Program-made: the position numbers and the translations under genes | Shown here: in pieces, positions 1 to 6,478 of the stretch | How positions within the stretch are numbered: position 1 is the stretch's first letter | How the letters are laid out: every line of letters starts with the position of its first letter | The notes under the pieces: generated by a model | Databases searched by the model: none | Told to the model about the DNA's origin: nothing | Seen by the model: only the letters and a program-made list of their open reading frames with translations | From: JAWBSP01 sp964632175 | GTDB taxonomy: Archaea; Hadarchaeota; Hadarchaeia; Hadarchaeales; JAWBSP01 | DNA length: 10,834 nucleotides | Direction: 5' to 3' | Assembly (NCBI GenBank): GCA_964632175.1 | Contig: CAZWBJ010000028.1 | Coordinates: forward strand, 1-10,834

Positions 1-1151
1 CAGTGAACACGCTTTACGCCCACTTTCGGGGGGAGGAGGCCAATGGCTGTCGCGGTCGCGAGGATGGGGAGACCAACGAGACCGCAGGACCAGAGCGTGA
101 GCCCGACCACCCAGCAGGAAATGAGCAGGAGGAAGAGGCGGTAGGGAAGGCGGGGAATGAACCTCGAGGCCGACCTGCCGAGCCACAGGAGGAGAACGGT
201 GGCTATCCCGCCCGCAAGGAGGGACGCCCCAACCATCAGCGCGAGGGTGGAAGGATTCACCTCCACCAGCTGCTGCACAGCTGCTGCCACCCCCGTCCTT
301 GCCCTGCCGATGAGGTAGAGGAGGACGAAGGAGTAGAAGACCTTGAGCAGGTTGACCTCGCTCACACAGAGGAGAAAGTCCTCCGCCGTCTTCGACTGCG
401 TGGCCAGCTGCGCCATCACTGTGCTCTGGGCGGGCCCCACCGCGGGAAGCATCCCCATGAAGGCTCCTATCGATCCCCCCACGCCCAAGACCTTGGGATT
501 GATCCGTATCTCCTCCTCCCCCTCCCACTGGGGTGGCAGCCTGTTTCCGCCGCCCAGACCCAAGAGTAGGGTGCTGAGCCCGAAAAGACCCGTGAAGAGT
601 GGGATTAGGGCCGCGTCCCCAGAGGAGAGCCTGCCGCTGAGGGAAACCAGCCCGAGTAGACCAGAGAGAAGGAAGACAGCTACCGCCCAGCCCATCCTTC
701 CAGGTGAGCGCTCGGTGAGAACCATGAGGGCCGCGATGGCGAGGAGAACCCAAGCAACGTAACCCTTGAGGAGATCATATGCCCTCCCGCCCAAGAGCAG
801 GAAGAGGGGAAGGAGGGCCAACCCGAAGAGCAGCCCCAGCAGACACCCGGCGCCAGTAATCCTTATCACATGGCGGCCCCTCCCCTCCCTCACCAGCCTG
901 TGGGCGGGGAGCACGGAAAGGGCGGTTCCCTCATCAGGAACTCCGAGGAAGGTGGAGGGGATGTAGGAGATGAAGATGTTAGAGATCCCCATGGAGACTA
1001 CCAGCATCGCGGCGCGTAGGGGATCGAGGGAGAGGGCGGCCGTCATCCCCACCGCTACCGGGATCATGTTGTTGGGGTGGACTCCCGGCAGGAGGCCGCA
1101 GAAGGTCCCGAGGGCTATCCCCAGCAGGCAGTAGAGCAGGAGGTCAAGCAT
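1..1151 (-). CDS. TctA-family (DUF112) archaeal membrane permease, 3' end cut off by the window
   Basis: The minus strand is open from an ATG at 1151 to the left edge, giving 383 codons with no stop. The protein is very hydrophobic, with about 9-11 membrane segments. Two related glycine/proline motifs mark the TctA fold: G-x3-G-x3-GLLPGVHPNN at residues 11-28 and GGSIGAFMGMLPAVGPAQS at about 225-243. They represent the two halves of an internally duplicated transporter. TctA proteins are the large permease subunit of tripartite tricarboxylate transporters; the archaeal form is shorter (about 400 residues), and its substrate is not established. By my recollection of that family only some 15-25 C-terminal residues are missing. 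The start is supported by GAGG seven bases upstream (1159-1162) and by an 8-base overlap with the preceding gene, which suggests translational coupling. No TctB or TctC homologue is visible. Long plus-strand frames opposite this gene are shadows. Confidence 0.88.
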   Translation of the reverse strand, partial: MLDLLLYCLLGIALGTFCGLLPGVHPNNMIPVAVGMTAALSLDPLRAAMLVVSMGISNIFISYIPSTFLGVPDEGTALSVLPAHRLVREGRGRHVIRITGAGCLLGLLFGLALLPLFLLLGGRAYDLLKGYVAWVLLAIAALMVLTERSPGRMGWAVAVFLLSGLLGLVSLSGRLSSGDAALIPLFTGLFGLSTLLLGLGGGNRLPPQWEGEEEIRINPKVLGVGGSIGAFMGMLPAVGPAQSTVMAQLATQSKTAEDFLLCVSEVNLLKVFYSFVLLYLIGRARTGVAAAVQQLVEVNPSTLALMVGASLLAGGIATVLLLWLGRSASRFIPRLPYRLFLLLISCWVVGLTLWSCGLVGLPILATATAIGLLPPKVGVKRVH

Positions 1152-1782
1152 CCATTATCCTCAGACCCGCCTCGCAGGCCACCGCCACCTCCAGCTCCCC
1201 CTTGTATTCCTGCACCTGCCCGCAGGCCCTCACCCTGAGCCCCTGCAGCTCGACCCGTGGGACGAAGGGCAGGAAGACCTTAGCGGTCCCCGAGTTCTCG
1301 AGCGTGAGGATGAGGCACTTCTGGGAGGCGGTCTGGTAGACCCTTTTCACCGTGCCCTCTATCTTCACGTACTGGTTGAGGCATGCCCCCAGCTGGTCGA
1401 ACCGGACGGGATGCGTGCGGTATATCTTCACATCCGAGGCGGACGAGGGGACGACCTGAGGTTTGTCTTTGTAGGTCCCGGCCTTTCCCCGCACCCTCAT
1501 CCTGTCGCCCACCTCAAGCTCTCCCACGCCAGAGCGCACCCGGGAGAAGAGCGGCACCTCCACCCAGTCCCCGCTCTCCCCCACGAGCTTCACGAAGGCA
1601 TGCCCTCCCGAGAACCTCAGCTCCCCCACCGTGCCGTAGACCTCCACCACCCTCCCGGCCTCCTGGGAGACCGTGCTCAGCTCCACCTGCCTAGGCTTCA
1701 CGGCAGCCGAGCTTAGGCAGAGGACGATCACCCCAACCACCGAGCACAGGGCCGCCAACGCCACCAGCGTTTTCTCCCTCAT
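1144..1782 (-). CDS. Membrane-anchored protein with two OB-fold-like domains
   Basis: This is a 212-residue protein when started at the ATG at 1782. A GTG at 1830 would add 16 residues, but the TATA-like box at 1807-1813 lies 28 bases before the ATG, which fits a leaderless transcript starting there. The N-terminus is a short charged stretch (MREK) followed by one hydrophobic segment of about 20 residues, so it is a signal anchor or signal peptide. The rest contains two beta-rich segments of the OB-fold (tRNA-anti-like) pattern. The first runs from VVEVYGTVGELRF to DRMRVRGKAGTYKDKPQV, the second from YVKIEGTVKRVY to LRVRACGQVQEYKGELEV. Soluble versions bind nucleic acid or oligosaccharide, but an extracytoplasmic location makes nucleic-acid binding doubtful. 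The stop overlaps the start of the TctA-like permease by 8 bases, so the two are probably co-expressed. An accessory role for that transporter is inference only. Confidence 0.8.
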   Translation of the reverse strand: MREKTLVALAALCSVVGVIVLCLSSAAVKPRQVELSTVSQEAGRVVEVYGTVGELRFSGGHAFVKLVGESGDWVEVPLFSRVRSGVGELEVGDRMRVRGKAGTYKDKPQVVPSSASDVKIYRTHPVRFDQLGACLNQYVKIEGTVKRVYQTASQKCLILTLENSGTAKVFLPFVPRVELQGLRVRACGQVQEYKGELEVAVACEAGLRIMDA

Positions 1783-1870
1783 CTTGGTGGATTGGGTGGA
1801 GCCCCCTTTTAAAGGAGAAACGCGTGTCACCCGGGTTCCTGAATGGGGTATATCCAGTCCAACTTTCGAG
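1783..1870. other. 88-base spacer between two minus-strand operons
   Basis: This spacer follows the TAA of the last gene of the MoxR operon and precedes the OB-fold gene. It holds the TATA-like box described separately. I see no convincing hairpin or long T-run on the minus strand, so a terminator cannot be assigned and read-through from the upstream operon is possible. Confidence 0.6.
1807..1813 (-). promoter_or_regulatory. TATA-like box for the OB-fold/permease unit
   Basis: The minus strand reads CTTTTAAAAGG, an AT-only core in a GC-rich setting, centred 28 bases before the ATG at 1782. That is the usual archaeal TATA-to-start distance, so the mRNA would be leaderless or nearly so. A purine-rich BRE is not clear upstream. 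A second AT-rich patch, GATATA at about 1849-1854, is a weaker alternative. Confidence 0.5.
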
Positions 1871-2260
1871 TTAAAACCACGCCTGGACGGATGCGAGCCG
1901 CAGAAGGAGAAAGGCGTACACTAGGAAGAGGAGGAGGGACAACAAGCACAGGAGGAAGTATTTCCTCTTCAGCACCCCCTGAAGGGTGACGAGGACGAGG
2001 AGGATTAAACCGGCTGCACAGGTCATCCATTCCTTCCCCGCGAGCCCCAGGAACCAGAGGATGAAGCCGTAGGAGAGAAGCCCGGCCCTCGCCAGCAGCC
2101 CGAACATCCTCTGTCCCCTCCTGAACCTCCGGGCCTCCTCCCTGTCCCTCCAGTGGGTAAGAACCAGCGAACCGAGGTACTCCTCCAGCACGAGCGAGAA
2201 GAGGGAGAGGTAGAGGAGGTAGGAGGGCCAGCCCAGGAGGAGGAACTGTGGGTCGGTCAT
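1871..2260 (-). CDS. Small membrane protein of unknown function, last gene of the MoxR operon
   Basis: A 129-residue protein starting MTDPQF and ending VQAWF. The same frame is open farther upstream, but that part is a proline-rich shadow of the neighbouring gene. The ATG at 2260 is chosen because it overlaps the preceding stop in the classic ATGA arrangement (2257-2260). It has three or four hydrophobic segments: about residues 6-30, 53-75, 78-97 and 101-123. A basic loop, HWRDREEARRFRRGQR, lies at 36-51 and probably faces the cytoplasm. I recognise no family. Its position directly after another polytopic protein suggests that the two form the membrane part of the MoxR/DUF58/transglutaminase system, but no motif assigns an activity. 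No clear ribosome site is present, which fits coupling to the upstream gene. Confidence 0.72.
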   Translation of the reverse strand: MTDPQFLLLGWPSYLLYLSLFSLVLEEYLGSLVLTHWRDREEARRFRRGQRMFGLLARAGLLSYGFILWFLGLAGKEWMTCAAGLILLVLVTLQGVLKRKYFLLCLLSLLLFLVYAFLLLRLASVQAWF

Positions 2261-2994
2261 CCCAGCAAGAGTGGAACGGTGAGGAAGAGGGCGAAGGTCA
2301 GGCCCATCATCGCGAGCCAGCCGAGGATGGAGTTCAGCTCGGCGCTGAGGAGGAGGTAGGGGGAGGGGGAGAACCAGCGCAGGATGGTGAGGTTGAGGGT
2401 GAGGTCGGCCGCTAGGTAGAAAAGCCCCAGGTAAAGGAGGAGGTGGGCAAGCCTTAGGGGCCTGGCGGCGTGCGGAATCTTGAGATCCCTGATGAGCCTG
2501 TGCTCCCTTCCCCCCATTCCCGTGATCCAGAAGTAAAGGAAGAAAGGTAGGAGGAGCTCCTTGAAGCTGAGCCAGACTATTTGGGAGTCCAGCCTTCCCC
2601 ATCCCGGCATGAGCCAGGCCCAGAGGGAGGTGACGACAAAGAAGCAGAGCCAGCGGTGGCTGGGCCTCCAGACGGACTCGGCCAGGAGAAAGAAGAGGAG
2701 GTAGGCGATCCCCTCCCTCCCGATCTCCGTGATTCTCCCCTGAAGGAGGATGGGTATGAGCGAGGAGAGGAACCAGAGGGTGGGAAGGAGGAGGGCCTTG
2801 GCGACGGGGCTGATCCTCCAGCCCCTCACCCAGAGCCAGAAAAGGAGGGGGGAGAGAAGGAAGGTGCCGACGAACCCCACCTGAAAGAACCCCGCGGGCA
2901 CCGGGATGGAGGGGGGAAGCCAGGGATAGAATTTGCTAACTATCCAAGCGCAGAGGAGGAGGGAGAGGACATCGTACTCGTTCGGGGCCCTCAT
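2257..2994 (-). CDS. Polytopic, tryptophan-rich membrane protein of unknown function
   Basis: A 245-residue integral membrane protein with about seven or eight hydrophobic segments, near residues 8-24, 35-56, 64-84, 95-109, 114-130, 138-158, 181-203 and 221-244. It is unusually rich in Trp and Leu. A cytoplasmic-looking basic loop, GGREHRLIRDLKIPHAARPLR, lies at 161-181. I do not recognise the family and see no catalytic motif or transporter signature. The start at 2994 overlaps the stop of the DUF58 gene as ATGA, with GGTG eight bases upstream (3003-3006), so it is translated as part of the same operon. MoxR-DUF58-transglutaminase clusters often contain unnamed membrane proteins, and this is probably one. 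A role as membrane platform for the DUF58 protein or the transglutaminase is inferred from position only. Confidence 0.8.
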   Translation of the reverse strand: MRAPNEYDVLSLLLCAWIVSKFYPWLPPSIPVPAGFFQVGFVGTFLLSPLLFWLWVRGWRISPVAKALLLPTLWFLSSLIPILLQGRITEIGREGIAYLLFFLLAESVWRPSHRWLCFFVVTSLWAWLMPGWGRLDSQIVWLSFKELLLPFFLYFWITGMGGREHRLIRDLKIPHAARPLRLAHLLLYLGLFYLAADLTLNLTILRWFSPSPYLLLSAELNSILGWLAMMGLTFALFLTVPLLLG

Positions 2995-4280
2995 GTCACC
3001 CCCACCCCCAGCCTCTTTTTCTCGAGCACCGCCTCCATGACCTTGGGAAGGAAGTCCTTGGGACCCACCTTCACGCAGTCCACCCCCATCTTCCCCAGCT
3101 CCGCCTCCGTCTTCCTGTACAGGTTCTCCATCCCCTCCAGCAGGGCAGATTGCACGGAGGAGAGGACCTCGGTGGGCTGGGGTTCCACCTCAAAGCGGGG
3201 GGTGAAGGGGCAAACGAGGAGGAGCTGGTGGCCCCTCCCCCTGAGCTTCTTGACCGCCTCCTTCAGCTCCGCAAAGTCCCCCTCCAGATCGGTGAGGAGG
3301 AGCAGTAACATGGCCCTCCTACCCGAGCGGCAGATGAAGTTGGCCAGCCCGGTGTAAGACTTTTCCCCCTCAGGCCTCACCTCCGAGAGCAGGTCGAGCA
3401 GACGGTAGAACTGGGTCCTGCCCCTTCCGGGCTTCAGGAAACTTTTGACCTTGTCGGAGAAAACCACAAGCCCGTAGGAATCCCCCCTCTCTTCCGCCAC
3501 CCTCGCCAGAAGCATGCAGGCCCTCACGGAGTACTCGAGCTTGGTAACGGGCTCACGTCCCCCGCTCATGGTCCAGCCGGAGTCCAAGCAGAGGAGGAGG
3601 GTGAGGTTCTTCTCCGCCTCGTATTCCCTCGCCATGAGCTTGGAGTACCTAGCCAGGTGCCTCCAGGAAATCTTCCTGAACTCATCCGTCGGAAGGTAAT
3701 CCCTTATGGCCCTGAAATCACCGCCCAGACCCGCCTGCCTCGTGCGGTGCGGCCCGTACAGCTTGCCGAGCTGCCTGCTCCTCCCTCTGAGCTCGAGTTT
3801 TCTCACGTCCTCGTAGCTCGGGTGGACGATCACCTCTTGGGGTGGCTGGACCTCCACGAGGTCCTCGAAGAGCCCAAACCGGTCCCTCAACCTGATCCCC
3901 AGCCCCACCTTGAACTTCCCCCTCTTGACCTGCACCTGATACCCCTTCTCGTACCATCCGGGCAGGAGCAGGAGGCTGGATCTCACCTCCGGGGGATTGA
4001 AGAGGTCCTCCATTTCAAAAACGTCCGGATAGAAGAGTCCTCTCACCCTCACCCTGCCCTCCAGCGGCTTGTCGGCGAAGAGCTTGGTTCGAGCGAACTC
4101 CCTCCTGATCGTGCCCTTCGCCAGCGCACGCTTGACGGAAAGGTCAAAGAGGGGAGGGAGGAGACCCAGCCAGAGCAGCATGCCGGCGAAGAAGAATCCC
4201 GGCTTGTTTAGGATGAAGCTGGCGATGAAGTAGGAGAAGCCCACCAAGAAGACCGCATAAAACCCCCTTGAGAGTTTCAT
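2991..4280 (-). CDS. DUF58 family protein with VWA-like domain
   Basis: A 429-residue protein. Two hydrophobic segments at about 5-24 and 28-46 anchor it; residues 60-150 form a beta-rich region. The DUF58 signature follows at 188-222: DFRAIRDYLPTDEFRKISWR, then KLMAREYEAE. The C-terminal half has a von Willebrand A-like fold. Its first metal-site motif is LCLDSGWTM (231-238), a D-x-G-x-T form of the usual DxSxS, and the distal element is LLTDLEGD (328-335), with Asp331. DUF58 proteins are nearly always coded beside MoxR ATPases and are thought to act as the metal-dependent adaptor through which the ATPase engages its targets. Here the gene overlaps the MoxR stop as ATGA (4277-4280), so equimolar expression is likely. 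The metal-site variant is common in DUF58 and not by itself a sign of inactivity. Family assignment is secure; the substrate is unknown. Confidence 0.93.
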   Translation of the reverse strand: MKLSRGFYAVFLVGFSYFIASFILNKPGFFFAGMLLWLGLLPPLFDLSVKRALAKGTIRREFARTKLFADKPLEGRVRVRGLFYPDVFEMEDLFNPPEVRSSLLLLPGWYEKGYQVQVKRGKFKVGLGIRLRDRFGLFEDLVEVQPPQEVIVHPSYEDVRKLELRGRSRQLGKLYGPHRTRQAGLGGDFRAIRDYLPTDEFRKISWRHLARYSKLMAREYEAEKNLTLLLCLDSGWTMSGGREPVTKLEYSVRACMLLARVAEERGDSYGLVVFSDKVKSFLKPGRGRTQFYRLLDLLSEVRPEGEKSYTGLANFICRSGRRAMLLLLLTDLEGDFAELKEAVKKLRGRGHQLLLVCPFTPRFEVEPQPTEVLSSVQSALLEGMENLYRKTEAELGKMGVDCVKVGPKDFLPKVMEAVLEKKRLGVGVT

Positions 4281-5215
4281 CCTTTGACTCTCGGAACCTC
4301 CACGGAAGCCTCAATCGACCTTATCACATCCAAAACCGTTTTCCCCTCCAGTTCCGCCTCCGGCTTCAGGATAAGCCTGTGGTTGAGCACGGGAACGAGC
4401 ATGGCCTTTACATCGTCGGGGATCACGAAATCCCTCCCCCTGAGGGCGGCATGAACCTTGGCCGTGAGCTGGAGAGCGATGGAGGCCCTAGGGCTCGCCC
4501 CCAGCAGCAGATCGGGGCTCTTTCTTGTCCTCACGACTATTTCCGTGATGTAGCCCCTGATGGACGGATCCACGTAAACCCTCTCCACCTCCCTCGAGAG
4601 CCTTACGATTTCCCTGGCCGAAGTCACTGCCTTAACCGTTTTTTCACCCTCCTTCATCTCCAGTATCTTGAGCTCCTCCTCCTTGCTTGGGTAGTCCACC
4701 AGCACCTTCATCAGGAAGCGATCCACCTGCGCCTCGGGCAGGGGATAGGTTCCCTCGAGCTCGATGGGGTTCTGGGTGGCGAGAACTATGAAGGGTGAGG
4801 GGAGCGGGTAGGTCCTGCCCTCCACCGTCACCTGCCTCTCCTGCATGCACTCCAAGAGGGCGGACTGGGTCTTGGGGGGCGAGCGATTCACCTCGTCCGC
4901 GAGCACCACATTGGCGAAGATTGGTCCCTCCCTGAACACGAACTCCCCCGACCGCTGGAGATAGACGTTGGACCCTATGATGTCCATGGGCAGGAGATCG
5001 GGAGTGAACTGAATGCGCTTGAACTTGCACCCCAAGGCCGCGCTGAAGTTTTTGGCTATGTGCGTCTTGGCTATCCCCGGAACACCCTCCAGAAGCACGT
5101 GGCCGTTGGAAAGGAGACAGATGAAGATCTTCTCTATCACATCTTCCTTCCCCACCACCACCTTCGAGAGCTCCCCCCTCAGGCGATCCCAGAGGTGCTT
5201 TATCTCTTCGACCAA
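4277..5215 (-). CDS. MoxR-family AAA+ ATPase
   Basis: A 312-residue AAA+ ATPase of the MoxR group, at the normal family length. Visible motifs: Walker A GVPGIAKT (44-51), Walker B VVLADE (103-108) followed by VNRSPPKTQSALLECMQE, sensor 1 ATQNP (146-150), the EAQVDRF arginine-finger region (161-167) and sensor 2 GASPRA (239-244). All ATPase residues appear intact. MoxR proteins form ring-shaped chaperone-like machines that help mature or activate partner complexes together with a VWA protein, here the DUF58 gene directly downstream. The start is TTG at 5215, chosen because the next codons give the usual MoxR N-terminus and GGTG lies five bases before it (5221-5224). It overlaps the end of the DUF4350-like gene by 16 bases (5200-5215), so translation is probably coupled. 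The small helical domain occupies the last 100 residues or so. Confidence 0.96.
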   Translation of the reverse strand: MVEEIKHLWDRLRGELSKVVVGKEDVIEKIFICLLSNGHVLLEGVPGIAKTHIAKNFSAALGCKFKRIQFTPDLLPMDIIGSNVYLQRSGEFVFREGPIFANVVLADEVNRSPPKTQSALLECMQERQVTVEGRTYPLPSPFIVLATQNPIELEGTYPLPEAQVDRFLMKVLVDYPSKEEELKILEMKEGEKTVKAVTSAREIVRLSREVERVYVDPSIRGYITEIVVRTRKSPDLLLGASPRASIALQLTAKVHAALRGRDFVIPDDVKAMLVPVLNHRLILKPEAELEGKTVLDVIRSIEASVEVPRVKG

Positions 5216-6477
5216 GCCTCCACCTTCCCCTCTATCTCGTTGAGCACGCTTATCAGTTTTTCAGAGGTTTCGGTGTCCACACCCAGAATCCCCTGCTCCA
5301 CGAGATGGCAGACAGCGAGGATTTTTCTGACCCTCTGCGCCTCGCCGGGGAGGTTGCTCTCTAGGGCCTTCAAAACCTCCTCGACGGTTGGCCCCACCCC
5401 CATGAGTCTGCCGCACCTCCTCAGGAAGTGTCTGTAGCAGGCCAGGAGGGGAAAGGAGAAATCAGAACGCGTTTTACTTCCAGAGAGCTTGACGCATCTC
5501 CTCATCTCCGTTTTCAGCCTGCCCTCCGGCTGCGGTTTTGGCTTCTGTCTTCCCGATAAACCCCTCCAGACTACCACCGCGACCGCCGCCAAGGAGAGGG
5601 CTAAAAACTTATCGGTCAGCCAAGCCAGCCAGAGCCAGCGTTCGGGTCTGTAACCCGCATGGGTGAGGTCGAGGAGGACTGCCCTGCCTCCAGAAAGTGC
5701 GGGGGCCCCTGCTCCTAGGGAGAGGGGGGCACTTTCCTCGCCCGCCGCCCATTTCAGCAGCGAGCGTACGAAGGGGAGATTGCGGGGGATGATATCGTTT
5801 ATGAAGATTCCAGGATCTGCGATAAGCACCACCTTGCCGGTGGTCTCAGGATATTGGAGGGCGGCTATCACGGGATAGGAGCCTGATCTCTCCCACGGAT
5901 CTTGGGCACCGTTCCTGTTCACATCTGGATAGGCCTGCCTCGAGGAGTAAGCCACCGCCTCCAGCTTGGGCTGTCCTAGCGCTGTTTTCCCTATCACGAG
6001 GTAAGAGGGATAATTGGTGAGGATCTGGGAGACACCAGAAAACGTCTCCCCCCTCAGGTCCTTAAGCACCACGAAATCAGGCCTCTTGTCATAGCTACCG
6101 GGATCGCGGAGAAGCTCGGGTTGTATGCGGACGCCAAAGAGGTCCAAGGTGGGACCGGTGCCCTCGATGTCCGCCACCAGCACAAGAATTCCCCCACCCT
6201 TCACAAAACTAACCAGCTGGTTTCTCTCCGAGTCCGAGAACTCCTCGGTGGGGCCCAGTATGAACAGGACAGCCTCCCTATACTGCGACAGGACAGAGTA
6301 GTCGGTGGTCAGGAGCTTCGCGCCGTACTCCTCCTGCAGGATCCTGAAGAATTCTGAGCAGCCCCTCCAGCCGGAATCAAGAGGATCGTAGGTAGTGGGC
6401 AACCCGGAGGGACCGGAGCGAGTGGTGAGCAGGATCAAAAGGGCGGACGCCAGCAGGATTATACCGAGCTTTCTCAA
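5200..6477 (-). CDS. DUF4350-like membrane protein with cytoplasmic helical tail
   Basis: A 425-residue protein. Residues 4-18 form a signal or anchor segment. Residues 27-245 match the DUF4350 pattern, a glutamine-amidotransferase-like Rossmann fold: YDPLDSGWRGCSEFFRILQE, LFILGPTEEFSDSE, LVSFVKGGGILVLVAD and GKVVLIADPGIFIND. The amidotransferase Cys-His pair is not evident, so it may bind rather than catalyse. DVNRNGAQD at 185-193 resembles a calcium-binding loop. A second membrane segment lies at 281-305. The last 90 residues are helical and resemble the DUF4129-like tail of the transglutaminase one gene upstream. The start is TTG at 6477, one base after the upstream TAG, with GGTGGGG five bases before it (6483-6489). 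The topology puts the DUF4350 domain outside and the tail inside, next to MoxR/DUF58. Such proteins recur in MoxR-DUF58-transglutaminase loci; their biochemical role is unknown. Confidence 0.85.
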   Translation of the reverse strand: MRKLGIILLASALLILLTTRSGPSGLPTTYDPLDSGWRGCSEFFRILQEEYGAKLLTTDYSVLSQYREAVLFILGPTEEFSDSERNQLVSFVKGGGILVLVADIEGTGPTLDLFGVRIQPELLRDPGSYDKRPDFVVLKDLRGETFSGVSQILTNYPSYLVIGKTALGQPKLEAVAYSSRQAYPDVNRNGAQDPWERSGSYPVIAALQYPETTGKVVLIADPGIFINDIIPRNLPFVRSLLKWAAGEESAPLSLGAGAPALSGGRAVLLDLTHAGYRPERWLWLAWLTDKFLALSLAAVAVVVWRGLSGRQKPKPQPEGRLKTEMRRCVKLSGSKTRSDFSFPLLACYRHFLRRCGRLMGVGPTVEEVLKALESNLPGEAQRVRKILAVCHLVEQGILGVDTETSEKLISVLNEIEGKVEAWSKR

Positions 6478-6478
6478 A

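Noticed and set aside
3..966. Plus-strand open frames opposite the left-edge permease
   Set aside because: Their translations are low-complexity Pro/Arg/Glu/Gly-rich sequence, while the minus strand encodes a continuous 383-residue permease with family motifs. They are GC-rich antisense shadows.
1815..1870. Possible terminator after the six-gene operon
   Set aside because: No stable hairpin or T-rich run is visible on the minus strand after the stop at 1871, so I did not call one.
2100..2240. GGAGGA-rich tracts as possible simple repeats
   Set aside because: They are codon-level reflections of Leu- and Arg-rich membrane proteins on the minus strand (CTC/CTG/CTCC runs) and have no regular period.
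2261..2602. N-terminal extension of the 129-residue membrane protein in the same frame
   Set aside because: The extension is proline/histidine-rich and overlaps the whole C-terminal half of the 245-residue membrane protein. The ATGA overlap at 2257-2260 gives a natural start.
2581..3357. A 258-residue plus-strand open frame
   Set aside because: Its sequence is Glu/Gly/Pro-rich without domains and lies antisense to two well-supported minus-strand genes (membrane protein and DUF58).
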